Positions 37,028-49,406 of a stretch of DNA of 64,000 bases are shown one piece after another. The notes beneath the pieces were generated by a model that worked only from the letters and a program-made list of their open reading frames with translations, was not told the origin of the DNA and did no database searches. The stretch lies in contig CP114492.1 in NCBI GenBank assembly GCA_027186245.1, forward strand, positions 1,681,501-1,745,500, given 5' to 3'. A program made the position numbers and the translations under genes. The stretch is from Coriaria nepalensis (Eukaryota > Streptophyta > Magnoliopsida > Cucurbitales > Coriariaceae). Numbering within the stretch: the stretch's first letter is position 1; each line of letters begins with the position of its first letter.

Positions 37028-40000
37028 GTCTGTACAAAGGCTAGAAGAGGTTAATTGGAAAAGTGACCGGACATGGATGAAAACTTGAAGTTGTTCTCTT
37101 GCTCATGGGCTGAAAAGGGCAGTGCTAAAATGGGGATCAGGAAACTGTACAAAGGCTTATGCTATAAATCTACTTATTTATAGGTATGATCATATAAAAG
37201 GTGGTTAATTTTCTAGTGGGAATCTCTTTAATGAGGATGTGCTTTATGTAACGAATTTATTTTTTTATTTTTTTAATAATAGATAATTTGGTGTTTACAT
37301 TATTAAGGGGATTTAGTGGGTAAATGGGTCCTGCCATTATCTTTTGTTTCTTTCTATCATTCTCGCTATCTCGTTTTGTATCTTTTTCCTTTTTCTAGGA
37401 AAGTGATTTTGAACAAAAAAAAAAAAAGAGACAAATCATTGTTGTAAGTGAGTAGGAATTGTAAAGACATCCTTGAACGGAAAGTCTCAAAACTTTTATT
37501 AGTGCATATGGAGGTTTCTACTTCAAGATAAGTTAATTGGTCGTAAATAGTAAATACATATATCTTATCTGAGAATTTATATAAAGTACTTCCCAATTTA
37601 TACATATATCTTTTGATTCTGATTAGTTAATCATGTGGTACGTGATGTGATACCGGCTCTAACAGTCAAATTGGAGAGTCGAACGGAACGAAACGAAACA
37701 TCGGAACTCGGAAAGCTTGAGGAATGACATGCCGATGAACAGGCCTAGTAAGAGAAGCCTCTCGAAAGGAGGAGCTGCCAAACTGTTAATCAAGAGGGAA
37801 GAATCTGTTAGCAATTTTTGTTTTCATTGCAAACCCTTTTAAACCAATTCGATAAGAAGTAAAAGTCATGAATTGTTACAGAATTCGATTACGAGTTTGA
37901 GTTAACTCAATTAGCTCTATGATGATGTTATCGAGCATAAATGAAGATTGAAAATGGTGGTTCCTAAGGATTAATCTAAATTCTAATTTAAGGGGATTGT
38001 AGGAGCGGTTAAGACCCGATGTCCTAAAAGAGATCCTCAACACCCAATATATTCTAACCAAAAGACACACATATATGGCTTTATAGAGAATTGATAACAC
38101 GACACGATTTACCCGATTGAAATCTTAATTGATTATCTGAAACTCACGAATTTATCGTAGATTGAGCTGACTTGATTTAATCTAAATTCAATCCGAAAAA
38201 TTTAATTGAAAAAAAAAAATCGACTAAATCCAAATAAAATTAATAATAAATATATATAAAGATTAAGCATTTAAAACATATTCTCTGCATCTTCTTGTAA
38301 TATAAATAAACCTCCGTGCCGACCATGGTCCCGTACGTGTATATATTAAACCTAATCTCATGTTATAATAAGGAATTAAACATCATGTTGGGAATCAGAT
38401 AATGCAAATCCTGATGTGTAATTTGCATATTAATATGGGTTCCAAATAGATATTGTACACGACTATCCGGCAATGAAATTGTACACGACTCCGATTTCCA
38501 TCTAATATTTATATTTATAAGCTCGTAGTGGGGGCCAAGAGAAACAAAAAGAGGGAGCTTGCTACGCAGAAAGCGAGAGAGAGCAGTGGCAGATGTAAGC
38601 TTACATGAATCGTACGTGCGTGGATGTGTTAAATAGACAAATCTCTGTAAAATTTGGAGTGAGATCTAAAATAAATGTTTATTTCTTGGACTGAAAAATA
38701 AATTTATTGAAAAGCTCAATGATCATGCAGAATAGACCCTTTGAGCATCTCAATAAGTCTATTTTCTAGTCCTATTGAAACGTTCGATGGGTCTAATTTG
38801 CAATTTCACTTAGCAACTCAACGAGTCTGGTAATTAAGATCAATTGAGTAGCTTAATAAAATTATTTTACATACCCAAATTCATCAATCACATTTCAAAT
38901 AGACAATAATTCACTTATAATTATTAGTTTCTAACTATTTCAAATATTTAGGAAATCAAATAGCAAAAAAACCTTAATTTCGTAAAATCATACCTTAACG
39001 GTTATAGGTTGAGGATTTTGTTCTTATCATGCTTGTGGCCTGCCCAATTGGAAATCATCTCCATATTATCGATTTCAAGTGACGAAGAAGAAGAAGAGAG
39101 GTGACGTGCAGATTGATGAAGCTCAATGGGTGGGTTGATGCCGCACGGGTTGATGAAAGAAGAGTGAGAAGAAGAAGAATGTGAGAAGAAATGAGAGAAG
39201 GATTGGGTTGTGTAAAGATACGTGTAAAAGCCAATTCATGCTTTAGAATAAGATAGTAATCCATTTTTCATTACTCAATTTTCTCTACCCTAATACAATA
39301 ATCACAAGAGCATCGGAGATGGATTCGCTAACAACAACCCAATCCTTTCCCCTTCTTTATTTTTCTTATGCAAATCAAGCTAATCTTAAAATATGCTGTT
39401 GGAGTTGGTCGTATCAATAATTTTATTAGTTGATTCCATTCTCGGTGAGTGATAATAAAATCATTTTCATTTGAGTTCAAGAGCATGTCCTTCATTTGAA
39501 AATAGAAAAAAAAAAAAAAAAAACAAGCAAAATTATATATACATGATTATTAAAAAAGTAAAAAAATATAATATCGTTTCAATTTTCATTATCTTATAAT
39601 CATTTTTAAAATATAAAATATCCTTTATTCTTATTCTCATTTTCTCGTTATAATTAAATAAATATTATAAAATTTAATCATTCTATTCCCATCCTAAAAT
39701 TAAAAATAATAAACGAACCATCCTTTCATGGAAGTGTTCCATAAGTATTGTATTGTATTGTATTGTATTGTATAAACTATATAAATTATAGTTTAAATGC
39801 GCATGCATGTGTAAAAGAGACGTGACAGATCGAGTGAGTAGATTTGTTTATCATCTTCTTCTTTTTTGATGGTGCACATAGCATTATAAATTTGTCCTCA
39901 TATTATATGCTTAAAGCTAGCTAGCTACTAGCTAGAGTAGCTTCATAATACAGTTGTAGTATCTTGTTTTTGTAAATATGAAATTATATTTATATAAATA

Positions 40001-41242
40001 AACTATATATTGTATTTATGACAAATAGCAAACTTACTTCTAGAACATTTTATGTATTTTTTTTTTTTAACCCTATATTGGAAAAACATACTTGGGCCAA
40101 AGTAATATACACAGAACGATTTGGGCTCAACACTTAAGCCCGACCCACCCGTTTGAAAACCCTGCCCAACAAAACTAAAGCCCAATGGAAATATCATGTA
40201 ATTATTTAAGAAAAGAAACGAAGTGATTTTAATTCAGATCGAATTCTAATTTCACTCTAATTAGTAGATTAATTAATTAATTAATGGGAAGACTAGCTTT
40301 TTTATCCCATAACTTCAACTTACAAAGTATTTACCCCAAAACTTTTACCAAATAAGTCTAAACTCCCAAAACTTCAAATAAACTAACGATGACTCCTAAA
40401 AATATTAATTTTGGATAGAATAGATCATTATGCTATACACGTGAATGTTGAACAATCCTGCCATCACCATACCACCCTTAATCTTACTACCACTTCTCTG
40501 ATAATACCACCATTAATTGCCGCCACCGTGTTTTCTTTTCCCATTCACTACCACCACTAGTTTTCCACTATCACGACTCCAAATTTGCTAGAATTTTCTC
40601 TCTTTCATCAAAATCTTGTTTATTTCTAGGTTTCAAACCTAAATTTCAAGTTTGGATTTCAAATCCAGACATTAAATTTAGGCTTTAAGCCTAGATTTGC
40701 TTTTGGGTTGGAATTCCAAATGTAAAATTTGGGTTCAAGCTTGGAATTATATATGGGTTGAAGTTCAGATTTCAATTCCCGATTAAAAAAAATGAGAGAG
40801 ATAGAGAGAATGAGAATTTTTTGTGATGGTAGAAGGCTGGTGGTGGTGGCATATGGAGAAAGGAAGTACAATAATTGTGGTATTGCCGGAGCAGAGTATT
40901 GGTGCAATATTAAAACTTGTTTGATGGTTCAGTTCAGATTTAGAGGAAAAAAATAATTTAAACTAATTTATATTTAAATAAAATTAATTTTTATTAAATG
41001 AGATGGTTAATTTATAATATTTATTTTTATTAACTTTGTTTGGGTGTAATTGCTAATTTTCTTGGACTTTTTGGGAATATTTACTTGTTTGGAAAAGTCA
41101 TGGGGTTAAAAACGCTCTTTTAACTGAAGTTATGGCGGTAAACAGTAATTTACCCTTGATTAGTTAGCTAATATATAAACTTCGCTCTCCGTCTTACAAG
41201 TCGCTAGGGTTTTTTTCTTCACTCTAGGGTTCTTACTCAGCA
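37028..41242. other. intergenic, no supported gene
   Basis: About 4.2 kb between the divergent HMA5-like and NOB1 genes. The left few hundred bases should hold the ATPase promoter and the right the NOB1 promoter (AGGGTTTTT and CTAGGGTT motifs near 41206 and 41225, common in ribosome-biogenesis genes). A TATTG microsatellite lies at 39746-39772. Short open frames show no domain. Confidence 0.5.
39746..39772. repeat. (TATTG)n microsatellite
   Basis: About five copies of a TATTG/ATTGT pentanucleotide in intergenic DNA. Confidence 0.95.
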
Positions 41243-43840
41243 ATGGCAGTTACTCCGATTTGTTGGAGCAGCATTGTGAAAAGCGAACCAGCTCCAAAGA
41301 TTCATGATCAACGATCGATTCCATCAAACAAAGTCTTCGTCGAGAGCTGCAAATCTAGCAAAGGCATAGCCGTCGCCGTCGTTGATGCGAATGCCCTAAT
41401 CCAGGGGGTGGAGCAGCTTTCCACCTGTGCCGATAAGTTTGTCTCTGTTCCTGAAGTTTTGGATGAGGTCCGTGATGCTAATTCTCAACATAGGCTCGCT
41501 TTTTTGCCTTTTACGCTCGATCCCATGGAACCCTCACCTGAAGCCCTTGATAAAGGTATGGGTTTAATCTTTCGGTTTTTTTTTTTTTTCAATCTCTTTT
41601 GCTGTTTCTCAGTTTTCTTAGAGAATGCTTTCCTCTGGAAAGAAGGAAAACAAAAAACAAAAAACAAAAAAAACAAAACTTTTTCCATTGAGCTATGATT
41701 TTGATCACAAGACGATGAATTGTCAGTGGAAATTTGACCATTTTCACATTAGCTTAATTTTCTCTTCTTAGTTTTCCTAGAGCATTCTTTCCATTGAAAA
41801 AGAGAAAAAAAAAAAGCAAAATTTTGGCCATTGAGCCTCTTTTTTCACAGGGTGATGAATTGCGAGTCAAAATCGACGTTTTCACATAATTTTAACTGAG
41901 CCGATGATGTACTCTTTTGAGAAAACAAATAATAGTTTTTCCAGTGATTTTCTTTTCAACCTTCTTTGTGTTTTCTGATGCCTCGGTTTCTTATGCAACT
42001 TGACAGTTATAAAATTTTCGAGGGCGACTGGTGATTTTCAAACGCTTTCAGATGTCGATCTTAAACTCATCGCCCTTACTTATATGTTAGAAGCTCAAAT
42101 CCATGGCACAAAACAGCTTAGGGACTCACCTCCTCCTGTCCATATGGTTAATGTCAAGAGGTTGCCGGAAAAAGACATGCCAGGTTGGGGTAACAATGTT
42201 CCTAATCTAGAAGAGTGGGAAGCATTAGATCAAGAAGTTGAGGTTCCATCAAACCCCAATTCAAGGATCCTTCCCCTTCAAGATTTAAGCTTGAATACCA
42301 TTCCTTCAGATACCCATTCTGAAAATGGTTCAGTAGATCATGGGGATGAGGTTCATTATGAAAATGAAGATGATGGTTCAAGGAAACCCAGGAGATATCC
42401 ACCGAAAAAAAGGGAGATTAATATTGAAGGGAAGAAAATGGTCGCAAATGGAGTTGATGCATCTAAGGGGCTTGTTGATGATGATGAAGGTGAATGGATG
42501 CCTGCTGTTAGTAGAAGTACTCATAGAAGATATCTAAGGAGAAAAGCTAAGCGTGAAAATCATGAGGCATTATCTGAAAAGGACGGTCAACAAGATGAAG
42601 ATGAAGATGATCAACCACTTTCGGGGAAGAATGTTAATGAGAACCTCTCTGAAGTCATGAAGCAGATGAATTTGAAAGAAGATGGGAAGGATTCTGTTGA
42701 AATTACTGCAGAGGATGCTAATTCTGACAGTAATGTAAATATGGTAGTTGAAGAAGGAGATGAGATTGATATAGAAAATGAAGGGTCTGATCATGCGGAG
42801 GTTTCAAGCCAGAGTAATGAAAGTATTGATGTGTCATGTGCTGATGATGATAATAGTGAACAGAGCTGGATGTTGAGATCCCTGTCTGAATCCAGCATTG
42901 CTTGTATCACAAGCGACTTTGCTATGCAAAATGTTATTCTCCAGATGGGTTTACGCCTTCTAGCACCCGGAGGAATGCAGATCCGCCAGCTTCATAGGTA
43001 TCTTCTTAGATACATTTCTATTCCCAGAATGAATTCACATTAATTTTGCAATGGTCAAAACATTTAATTTGAATTTGTGAATGCGAAAGTTTGGGTCTAT
43101 ATGTGTTTAGTTACTTGTTTTGGGGGATGATTGGCTAGTTTCGTCCTGTTCTAAGCACTCTAGTCCTTACAACTCTTGTCTCTTATTCAGGTGGATTTTG
43201 AAATGCCATGCCTGCTTTACTGTTACTGCTGAAATTGGGAGGATTTTTTGTCCAAAGTGTGGAAATGGTGGGACTTTACGCAAGGTAGCTGTTAAGGTTG
43301 GTCAGAATGGAATTGTTTTATCGGACCGCAAACCAAGGATCAGTTTGCGCGGTACGAAAGTAAGTGAATCTCAAAGACCGTCTTTATCCCATGTTTCAAA
43401 GAACCCCCTTTTTTTTCCTAGATTATAAATGATTTTTGACATTGTTTTTTTGGAATTGTTGTAGTATTCCTTGCCTTCCCCACAAGGTGGCCGAGATGCC
43501 ATTACGAAGAACCCCATTTTGCGTGAAGATCAACTTCCCCAAAAGTTCCTTTATCCTAAGACAAAGAAGAAAGCGAATAAACAGGTTTGTTTTCTATTCT
43601 TATCTCCGCTTAGCTCTCTTCATATATATATATATATATTAACCAGGTTCCAATAACTTACATGCTCTTACTTATTTTGGTTTATAGGAAGATGATCTTC
43701 TCTTCACTTCAGATGACCTCTTTAGCCACCATGGGGCCAAGAAAGCTCCTCTCCAGCCTCCCATAAGGAAAGCTTTGGCAGTTTTCAGTGGGAAGAGAAA
43801 TCCTAATGACAATCACTACTCTCGTTCCAACCATAGATAG
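41243..43840 (+). CDS. NOB1: NOB1, 20S pre-rRNA D-site endonuclease
   Basis: Five exons (41243-41555, 42007-42997, 43191-43359, 43465-43584, 43688-43840) join to 581 residues. The N-terminal PIN domain has acidic active-site positions in VAVVDANALIQ, EVLDEVRD and LSDVDLKL. A long, acidic, low-complexity insert (exon 2) follows. Then comes a zinc ribbon with CHACF and CPKCGN and a basic C-terminal tail (YPKTKKKANK, GAKKAPLQ). NOB1 cuts 20S pre-rRNA at the 3' end of 18S rRNA in late 40S ribosome maturation. Telo-box-like AGGGTTT motifs directly upstream fit a ribosome-biogenesis promoter. A GC-rich double palindrome starts 20 bases after the stop. Confidence 0.95.
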
Positions 43841-43850
43841 TCCCCCTCCC

Positions 43851-43913
43851 CCCTGGGGCTGGGCGTGCCACGCCCACCACTGCAGCAGTGGTGGCAGCGC
43901 CCTTTTTTTTTTT
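43851..43913 (+). other. GC-rich double palindrome followed by a T-run in the NOB1 3' UTR
   Basis: GGGCGTGCCACGCCC at 43861-43875 is a perfect palindrome with one central base. CACCACTGCAGCAGTGGTG at 43875-43893 is a second one, with 9-bp arms. They share one base. The flanks (GGGCTG and CAGCGCCC) are partly complementary, so a three-way fold is possible. A run of T follows from 43903. The block is far more GC-rich than anything nearby. Its origin is unknown. Confidence 0.85.
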
Positions 43914-44289
43914 TGTTATTATTTCTTTTATTATAATTATATTATCTACTACGGGTTAAGATTTTAGAAACGAAGTCTCCAAAATTTTGTCAAGGTTGAT
44001 TATTTGACTTTGGTCCTATATTTTATACCTATGCAGCTTATAAATCTATTTATGTGAAATCTTAAGTCCTCTTTCTACATCTCTCTCTCTCTCTCATGGT
44101 TTATAAGTTGAGCCGAAAAATTTTGGAAATCTTAATTCATTGTTTCATGGTTTAGAAAATCGACAGCCATTATAATTACACAAGCAATAGACATAGGACA
44201 TTACAACACGTTCTTACATTCCCTCTACAATGCAAAGCCAGAAGAACAGGGGAAAAAAGTGAAGGCCCTACTACATTCCTATTTTCAAC

Positions 44290-44735
44290 CATGCCTTTTA
44301 AGAATCTAGCCAGTTTTGGATCATCAGTTTGGAGGCAGTTTCTTTGAAAACTCGATCTGTAATTAGAAAGTAGAAGTAAAATTAAGAATTAACAAAATAG
44401 AGTTGAGATTTAGAGTGAATATCTGAAAGCATTTGGGAATGTCTCCGACAAAGAAATTGTATGAGAAATCAGCAACTTTTAGCCGAGGGTATCGATAAAA
44501 CCCAGTTAAATTCATATCTGAGACATAACTTTAAAATAATAATAAGTAAAATAAATGAAAAAAAAAATAAAATACATCATCTTTGTTATCTTTACATTAT
44601 ACGAGAATTAGTAGTAACATATAGATTTCTACCAGCCGGAATAGTTCCTTGAAGCTTACTTCTATCCAACCAAAGCTCTTCAAGATATTTCAGTCTTCCA
44701 AGCTTTGTAGTTAGGATCCCACTCAACACATTAGA
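44290..44735 (-). pseudogene. relic of an LRR receptor-like kinase gene
   Basis: Three minus-strand pieces resemble the end of the LRR region of plant receptor-like kinases of the At1g63430/At5g41180 type. They are LGRLKYLEELWLDRSKLQGT (about 44640-44715), PRLKVADFSYNFFVGDIPKC (about 44428-44482) and RSSFQRNCLQTDDPK (about 44300-44357). Stops and AT-rich filler lie between them, and neither the signal peptide nor the kinase domain is present. In Arabidopsis, as I recall, a kinase of this type is the neighbour of NOB1, so this is probably the decayed syntenic copy. Confidence 0.6.
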
Positions 44736-47013
44736 CTGAAAGATTTCTACATAAAGAAATAAAACTATTCCTCCTTGATCAATAATTATGAATTCTTCTT
44801 CTTTAAGGATGAAAATGTAACATTTCAAAAAATACTATAGATGAAATTGAAAATTTTAAAAGTTAAGAGGTAAAAATAAGTAAATAATAAAAATTTAGCG
44901 ACTGAACTGATAATTTAGCCAAATTAAAATCGTTAACCCCTTTTACAGAGTGAACGGAATGGGAGTCTAAATTGATATGAGAGGCCTACAATCCAATGTT
45001 TCTCACTAATGCGTATGAGATTTCTTAAAGTTTGTATAACAGCTAAACTACATAATATATTATACGATTAAAAAGTATTATATTACGTGAGGATGTGATT
45101 CCAACTTACTCACACTTAAAATCTTGATACGAGCTATCGAACACTTTGAAAAATCACGCGTTTATACAATAATAGGGATTCAAACTTACACGCAAGATCT
45201 TTATACGGGTTGTCAAATATTTTGAAAGCTCATCCTATAATATCCCGACTGTTTAAGCCAATCCAAATCCCACAACTTGGCTTCAATTGGCTTCAATATC
45301 TTTAAAATGGGCTATGATTTTCTTTTGGGTGGATCATATATATATATATATTATGTGTGTATATATGTTTAGAATACATTTCCTGATATACATTATTGAA
45401 ATTGATTTTGAAATTTGAATGATGCATGGCTTTGGTCAATGCCCATCAACTTATTTATATGACAGTTTCAAACTCTTATCCAATTTAGCACATAATGAGA
45501 GAGACAAAATGACAGTTCAAAGCACTAAACCACGATGACGAAAACAATATTAAACTAATCTATCGACATTCAATCCCCACACAATACACATGATGATGCT
45601 TACTACAAAACATGTTATTGCCGTCTATATATGTAAAACAAAACATTCCTACCTTTTTTTTAAAAGAATAATCAAATCACGAATGGATCATCCGGCATGT
45701 GTACGTTATCTTTTACTTATTTAACAACCAATACAATTTTTTCCAATAGCTAATATGATTTGTTAAAGAAAAACGAAAAAGAAGCAGAACTCGGACTTCT
45801 ATGGATCTTACATGTTCAGTTTTGTTAAATTTTGTGAGCTTAATTTGAAATTAATCTACGAATATCCACCAAATAATTGCTTTGCTGAGTTGAATAAGCA
45901 ACAACGAAACAAGCAAATAACGTCCAAGAAACTGTTTGAAGGTTATGAAACTCGTTAATGAGCATTGAGTGATCAGCTTTCTAAAAATCCATGCATCTTT
46001 CTAAGAATCTATCAAAATTAGTTCGTAGTGATTTTCAGACCCAATTAACAATTAGAAATTAATTAGGGTTTAGTGGGTGTTAATAATGTCAGCAATCCAT
46101 TGATTAAAAAGCGTTCTTAATTAATCATCACTTTTGGTCTTTTAATTATTTCTTAATTAGAAGTTAGAACCAGCACTCACGTTGTATCTTTGTTAATTGG
46201 AATCTGCAGAGATTGACATGATCAGAGACCTAATTAACAATGTGCAAAAAACAAGATTCTCTGACAACACTTAGGATAATCTTTGACTTCTATAGTTAAT
46301 TGAATCATTAACTAAACTAATACATTTTGATCCTACATATCTTAACCACAAACCAGTTCCTATATACATTTTTAGTCTCTACACAATTACTTATTTTCCA
46401 ATTAAAAAATTTAATGGATATTTTTTGAGAATTCATTTCTCGTTTCTCTACGCATCATTTTAAATCTATAATATATTATTTCGAAATATTCATTTAAGAA
46501 AAACTCGAATCGATTTTAATATCTTATTTAAACAAAATGAATTTCACTCAAAATTAAACTTAAACTTAACATTTTATCATGCCAGTTTCCAAACATGTTC
46601 TACGATATAATTGTACACCAAGATATGCACAATACGTTCTTCATATGTTCCTACTTTTTTTTTCTTTTTTTTTTTAAGTTCTTTACAGATTTTATATGTC
46701 ATGATCTATTTGGTATATGTACCCTCAAAACTCAATGTTTGTTAAACTAATTATTTAAGTTTTTTTAGAACGTTTTACGTATAAAATTTTGCCTTCTTCT
46801 TATTTTCTTTCTTTTTTTTATTTAAATAATTATTACTATAATATTTTCATACTATATGGGCCTTGTCATGGTGCATAATAATAGGAAATTAGGTTATGTA
46901 GTGACAAATACACTACAACATGAATGTATATTTGATGAAGAGATAAGCTTACAAGTCATAGGAAATTGGGGTATCAAACCTAACAAAAACTAATAAACAA
47001 GATTGACTCCCTT

Positions 47014-47030
47014 CCCCCCCCCCCCCCCCC
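47014..47030. repeat. poly-C tract
   Basis: 17 consecutive C residues in AT-rich intergenic DNA. Confidence 0.95.
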
Positions 47031-48204
47031 TCCCTTACTTATCCAAAGTAGATATTCCATATTTTAAAAATCTGACTAAACTTTGTAGTTCAATACATGT
47101 GATTATTAAAACTATATGTGGTATATATATATATATATATATATGTAAAAAATAAAAGATATCTAGAGCAAAACTGAGAAATATTAAGAGTCGGAGGACC
47201 ATTATAGAAAATAAAAAAGCTTTCTTTCTAGCTTCAACGTCTATAGAGAGTCAGAGACAACATAACAGTACTTAGAAAGTGAATAGAAACCAGAAGAAGA
47301 AGACTTTCGACTTTTCTTAATTTCTATACTAATCGGTTACATGGTCTTTAATGAAATTGTTAACATTATTTTGGCCTATCAATCTGATCAGTCTCTTATT
47401 TATTGACGATTCACTTCATGCCACCTGCAAATCTCTTACAAAGAGATTAGAATCATAAAAGTGCAAAAGTGGTGTCTCTTTTTTCTATCTTTAATTTCCT
47501 AGTAAGTACTTGTAGATGATGTAAGAGACCAAAACAAAGGAGAAGGTGAAACCGATGCATTAAACTAATACAAATGTGATTAGAATATACTAATCAAGTT
47601 GGGTCTCTTTTAGGGTTTCAATAGAAGCTATCCTTAAGTCTATTCTTTGTTCTAATTTTGGGTGCCTGATGAAAACTAGGTAGTGGTATTTTATGATTGT
47701 TTAAAACCGTCCAAGGAATTATTCAAGTTATTAATTACTGCTTAAGTGATTAACTAATTATTCATAAAATTCAATTATTGCAAAATGATCCAATAATATG
47801 ATTCTTGTAATAAACACAAAACATACTTTGTGTCATTACATGTCATTTACTATTTTACTACCTAGGTCCTTCATTGCTTTATCGTAGAGACAGATATACA
47901 GTTTTTGAAAAACTTTACGGATGGATACATCTGATGCAATTCAAAGTAGAGGGAGTAAAATATGAAAATAATAAAAGTGTAGGGACAGAAATAGCAGTTT
48001 AACCAAAAATAAATAAATAACTAAAATCGCCCCACAAATATAATTTTAAACGATCAACTTATAGATAATTAGTAAGGTAGGTTGTAGGCCTCATCTCTAG
48101 CTTATATATATTATTGCAGCCCCAGCAAAACGCATGTTATTTGGCCAAAAAAAATTAAAAAAAAAAAAAAAGAGAGCTTGTAATTAGTTGTTAATTTGCT
48201 CTCA

Positions 48205-49101
48205 ATGGCAAAAGTATATCCAAAATCTCTCATTTTTTCTTCTTCTACAACTGAAAAAAGAGATCAAAATTTCACTATATGGATGAAATCTCTCGTCTGC
48301 CATACAAATGGTTGCACTGTCTTTGATACCGATGGTGATATCATTTATCGAGTTGATAACTACGACCAAAAATGCAGCGATGAAGTGTTTCTCATGGATC
48401 TTCAAGGCCAAGTTCTTTTCACTATCAGAAAAAAGGTATTATATATTCATTGCATAAGATCTTCGTCAAATGATCCAGATCACGAATGAACAATATTACA
48501 TCTTGGAAAATTTTACATAATCAAAACTAAAGTGGGTTTTTTTTTTTTCGGTGAAGAAATTGCAGTTTTTTCGAGGTTATAACTGGGATGGATATAGATC
48601 ATGGAGTGAAAAGATATGGTTCAAAGTTAGGAAACAATGGAAAATGGCGATCATGGGAGATTTTGATTGTGAAATTACTGCTGGGTTCGGTAAGTATCGG
48701 ATCGTAAAAATGGGTGCTTCTGCTCAAAAGACAGCATTTAGAATAATAGACATTAATGGAGATATGGTTGCAGAGGTAAGTTAATGAATTCAATTAGCTT
48801 CTTGAATTCATACATCTTGATTTATGTGTTATACTTTTCGAGATTCAATTTGTTTAATGTATTTTTACTAATAGTTTATCGGGAAATCGTAATATATTAT
48901 ATTGAATTATATTATTTTCCTATAAGATTATACTATTTAATATGTAATAATAATTAATATGGATAGGCAAAGAGAAAGGTGACAAGTTCTGGAGTTCTTC
49001 TTGGAGATGATGTGTTAAGTTTGGAAGTGAAGCCAAACATCGATCATTCTTTTATCATGGCTATAGTTGTTGTTTATGGATTAATCCGTCGCAAAATGTA
49101 A
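48205..49101 (+). CDS. LURP-one-related (LOR, DUF567) protein
   Basis: Three exons (48205-48435, 48557-48775, 48967-49101), all in phase 0, give 194 residues, the normal LOR length. The start is the ATG before AKVYPKSLIF; nothing upstream is in frame with an ATG. The fold marks are present: FTIWMKSLVCHTNGCTVFD, GDIIYRVDNY, DLQGQVLFTIRKK, FDCEITAGFGKYRIVK, and a C-terminal hydrophobic strand-helix (FIMAIVVVYGLI). The family is a tubby-like beta-barrel around a central helix. The Arabidopsis founder LURP1 acts in basal defence, but most members have no known role. Ends tail to tail with the NT-C2 coiled-coil gene. Confidence 0.92.
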
Positions 49102-49406
49102 AAATATATATATATACATATAGTTTTATAATACTCATATTTTTGCCTTCTTGTAATAGAAAATTACTGTCGGAACTCAGAAATAGAGTCCGTCACGGCT
49201 CATGTTGTATAAATCTTTTTGGTGTTATTAAGGATTGTATAGAGGATAGGTAGGATAAGAGAAAAAGAGAAAATTCAATTAATCACGATTCAATACAAGT
49301 ACCAAAATAATTACAGACAACCCGAACCCGAATGGCTTCATCCACACAAACTCTGGTTGAGATGTTACTTAATGTAAACATCTTTCATTCTTTGTTTTTT
49401 TTTTTT
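49102..49406. other. 3' spacer between convergent genes
   Basis: About 300 bases shared by the 3' ends of the LOR gene (plus) and the coiled-coil gene (minus). No feature other than AT-rich 3' UTR-like sequence. Confidence 0.5.

Larger units (their letters stand above)
43914..48204. other. intergenic, AT-rich, apart from the LRR relic
   Basis: Besides the LRR-kinase relic and a poly-C tract there is no supported gene. Two diverged copies of a segment with the core 'gattcaaacttacacgcaag' lie near 45090-45160 and 45178-45232, an old local duplication. A (TA)n run is at about 47123-47144. The last 200 bases are the promoter and leader of the LURP-one-related gene. Confidence 0.45.

Noticed and set aside
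43861..43913. Bacterial-type intrinsic terminator
   Set aside because: The hairpin plus T-run looks like one, but this is a plant nuclear gene transcribed by RNA polymerase II, so that reading does not apply.
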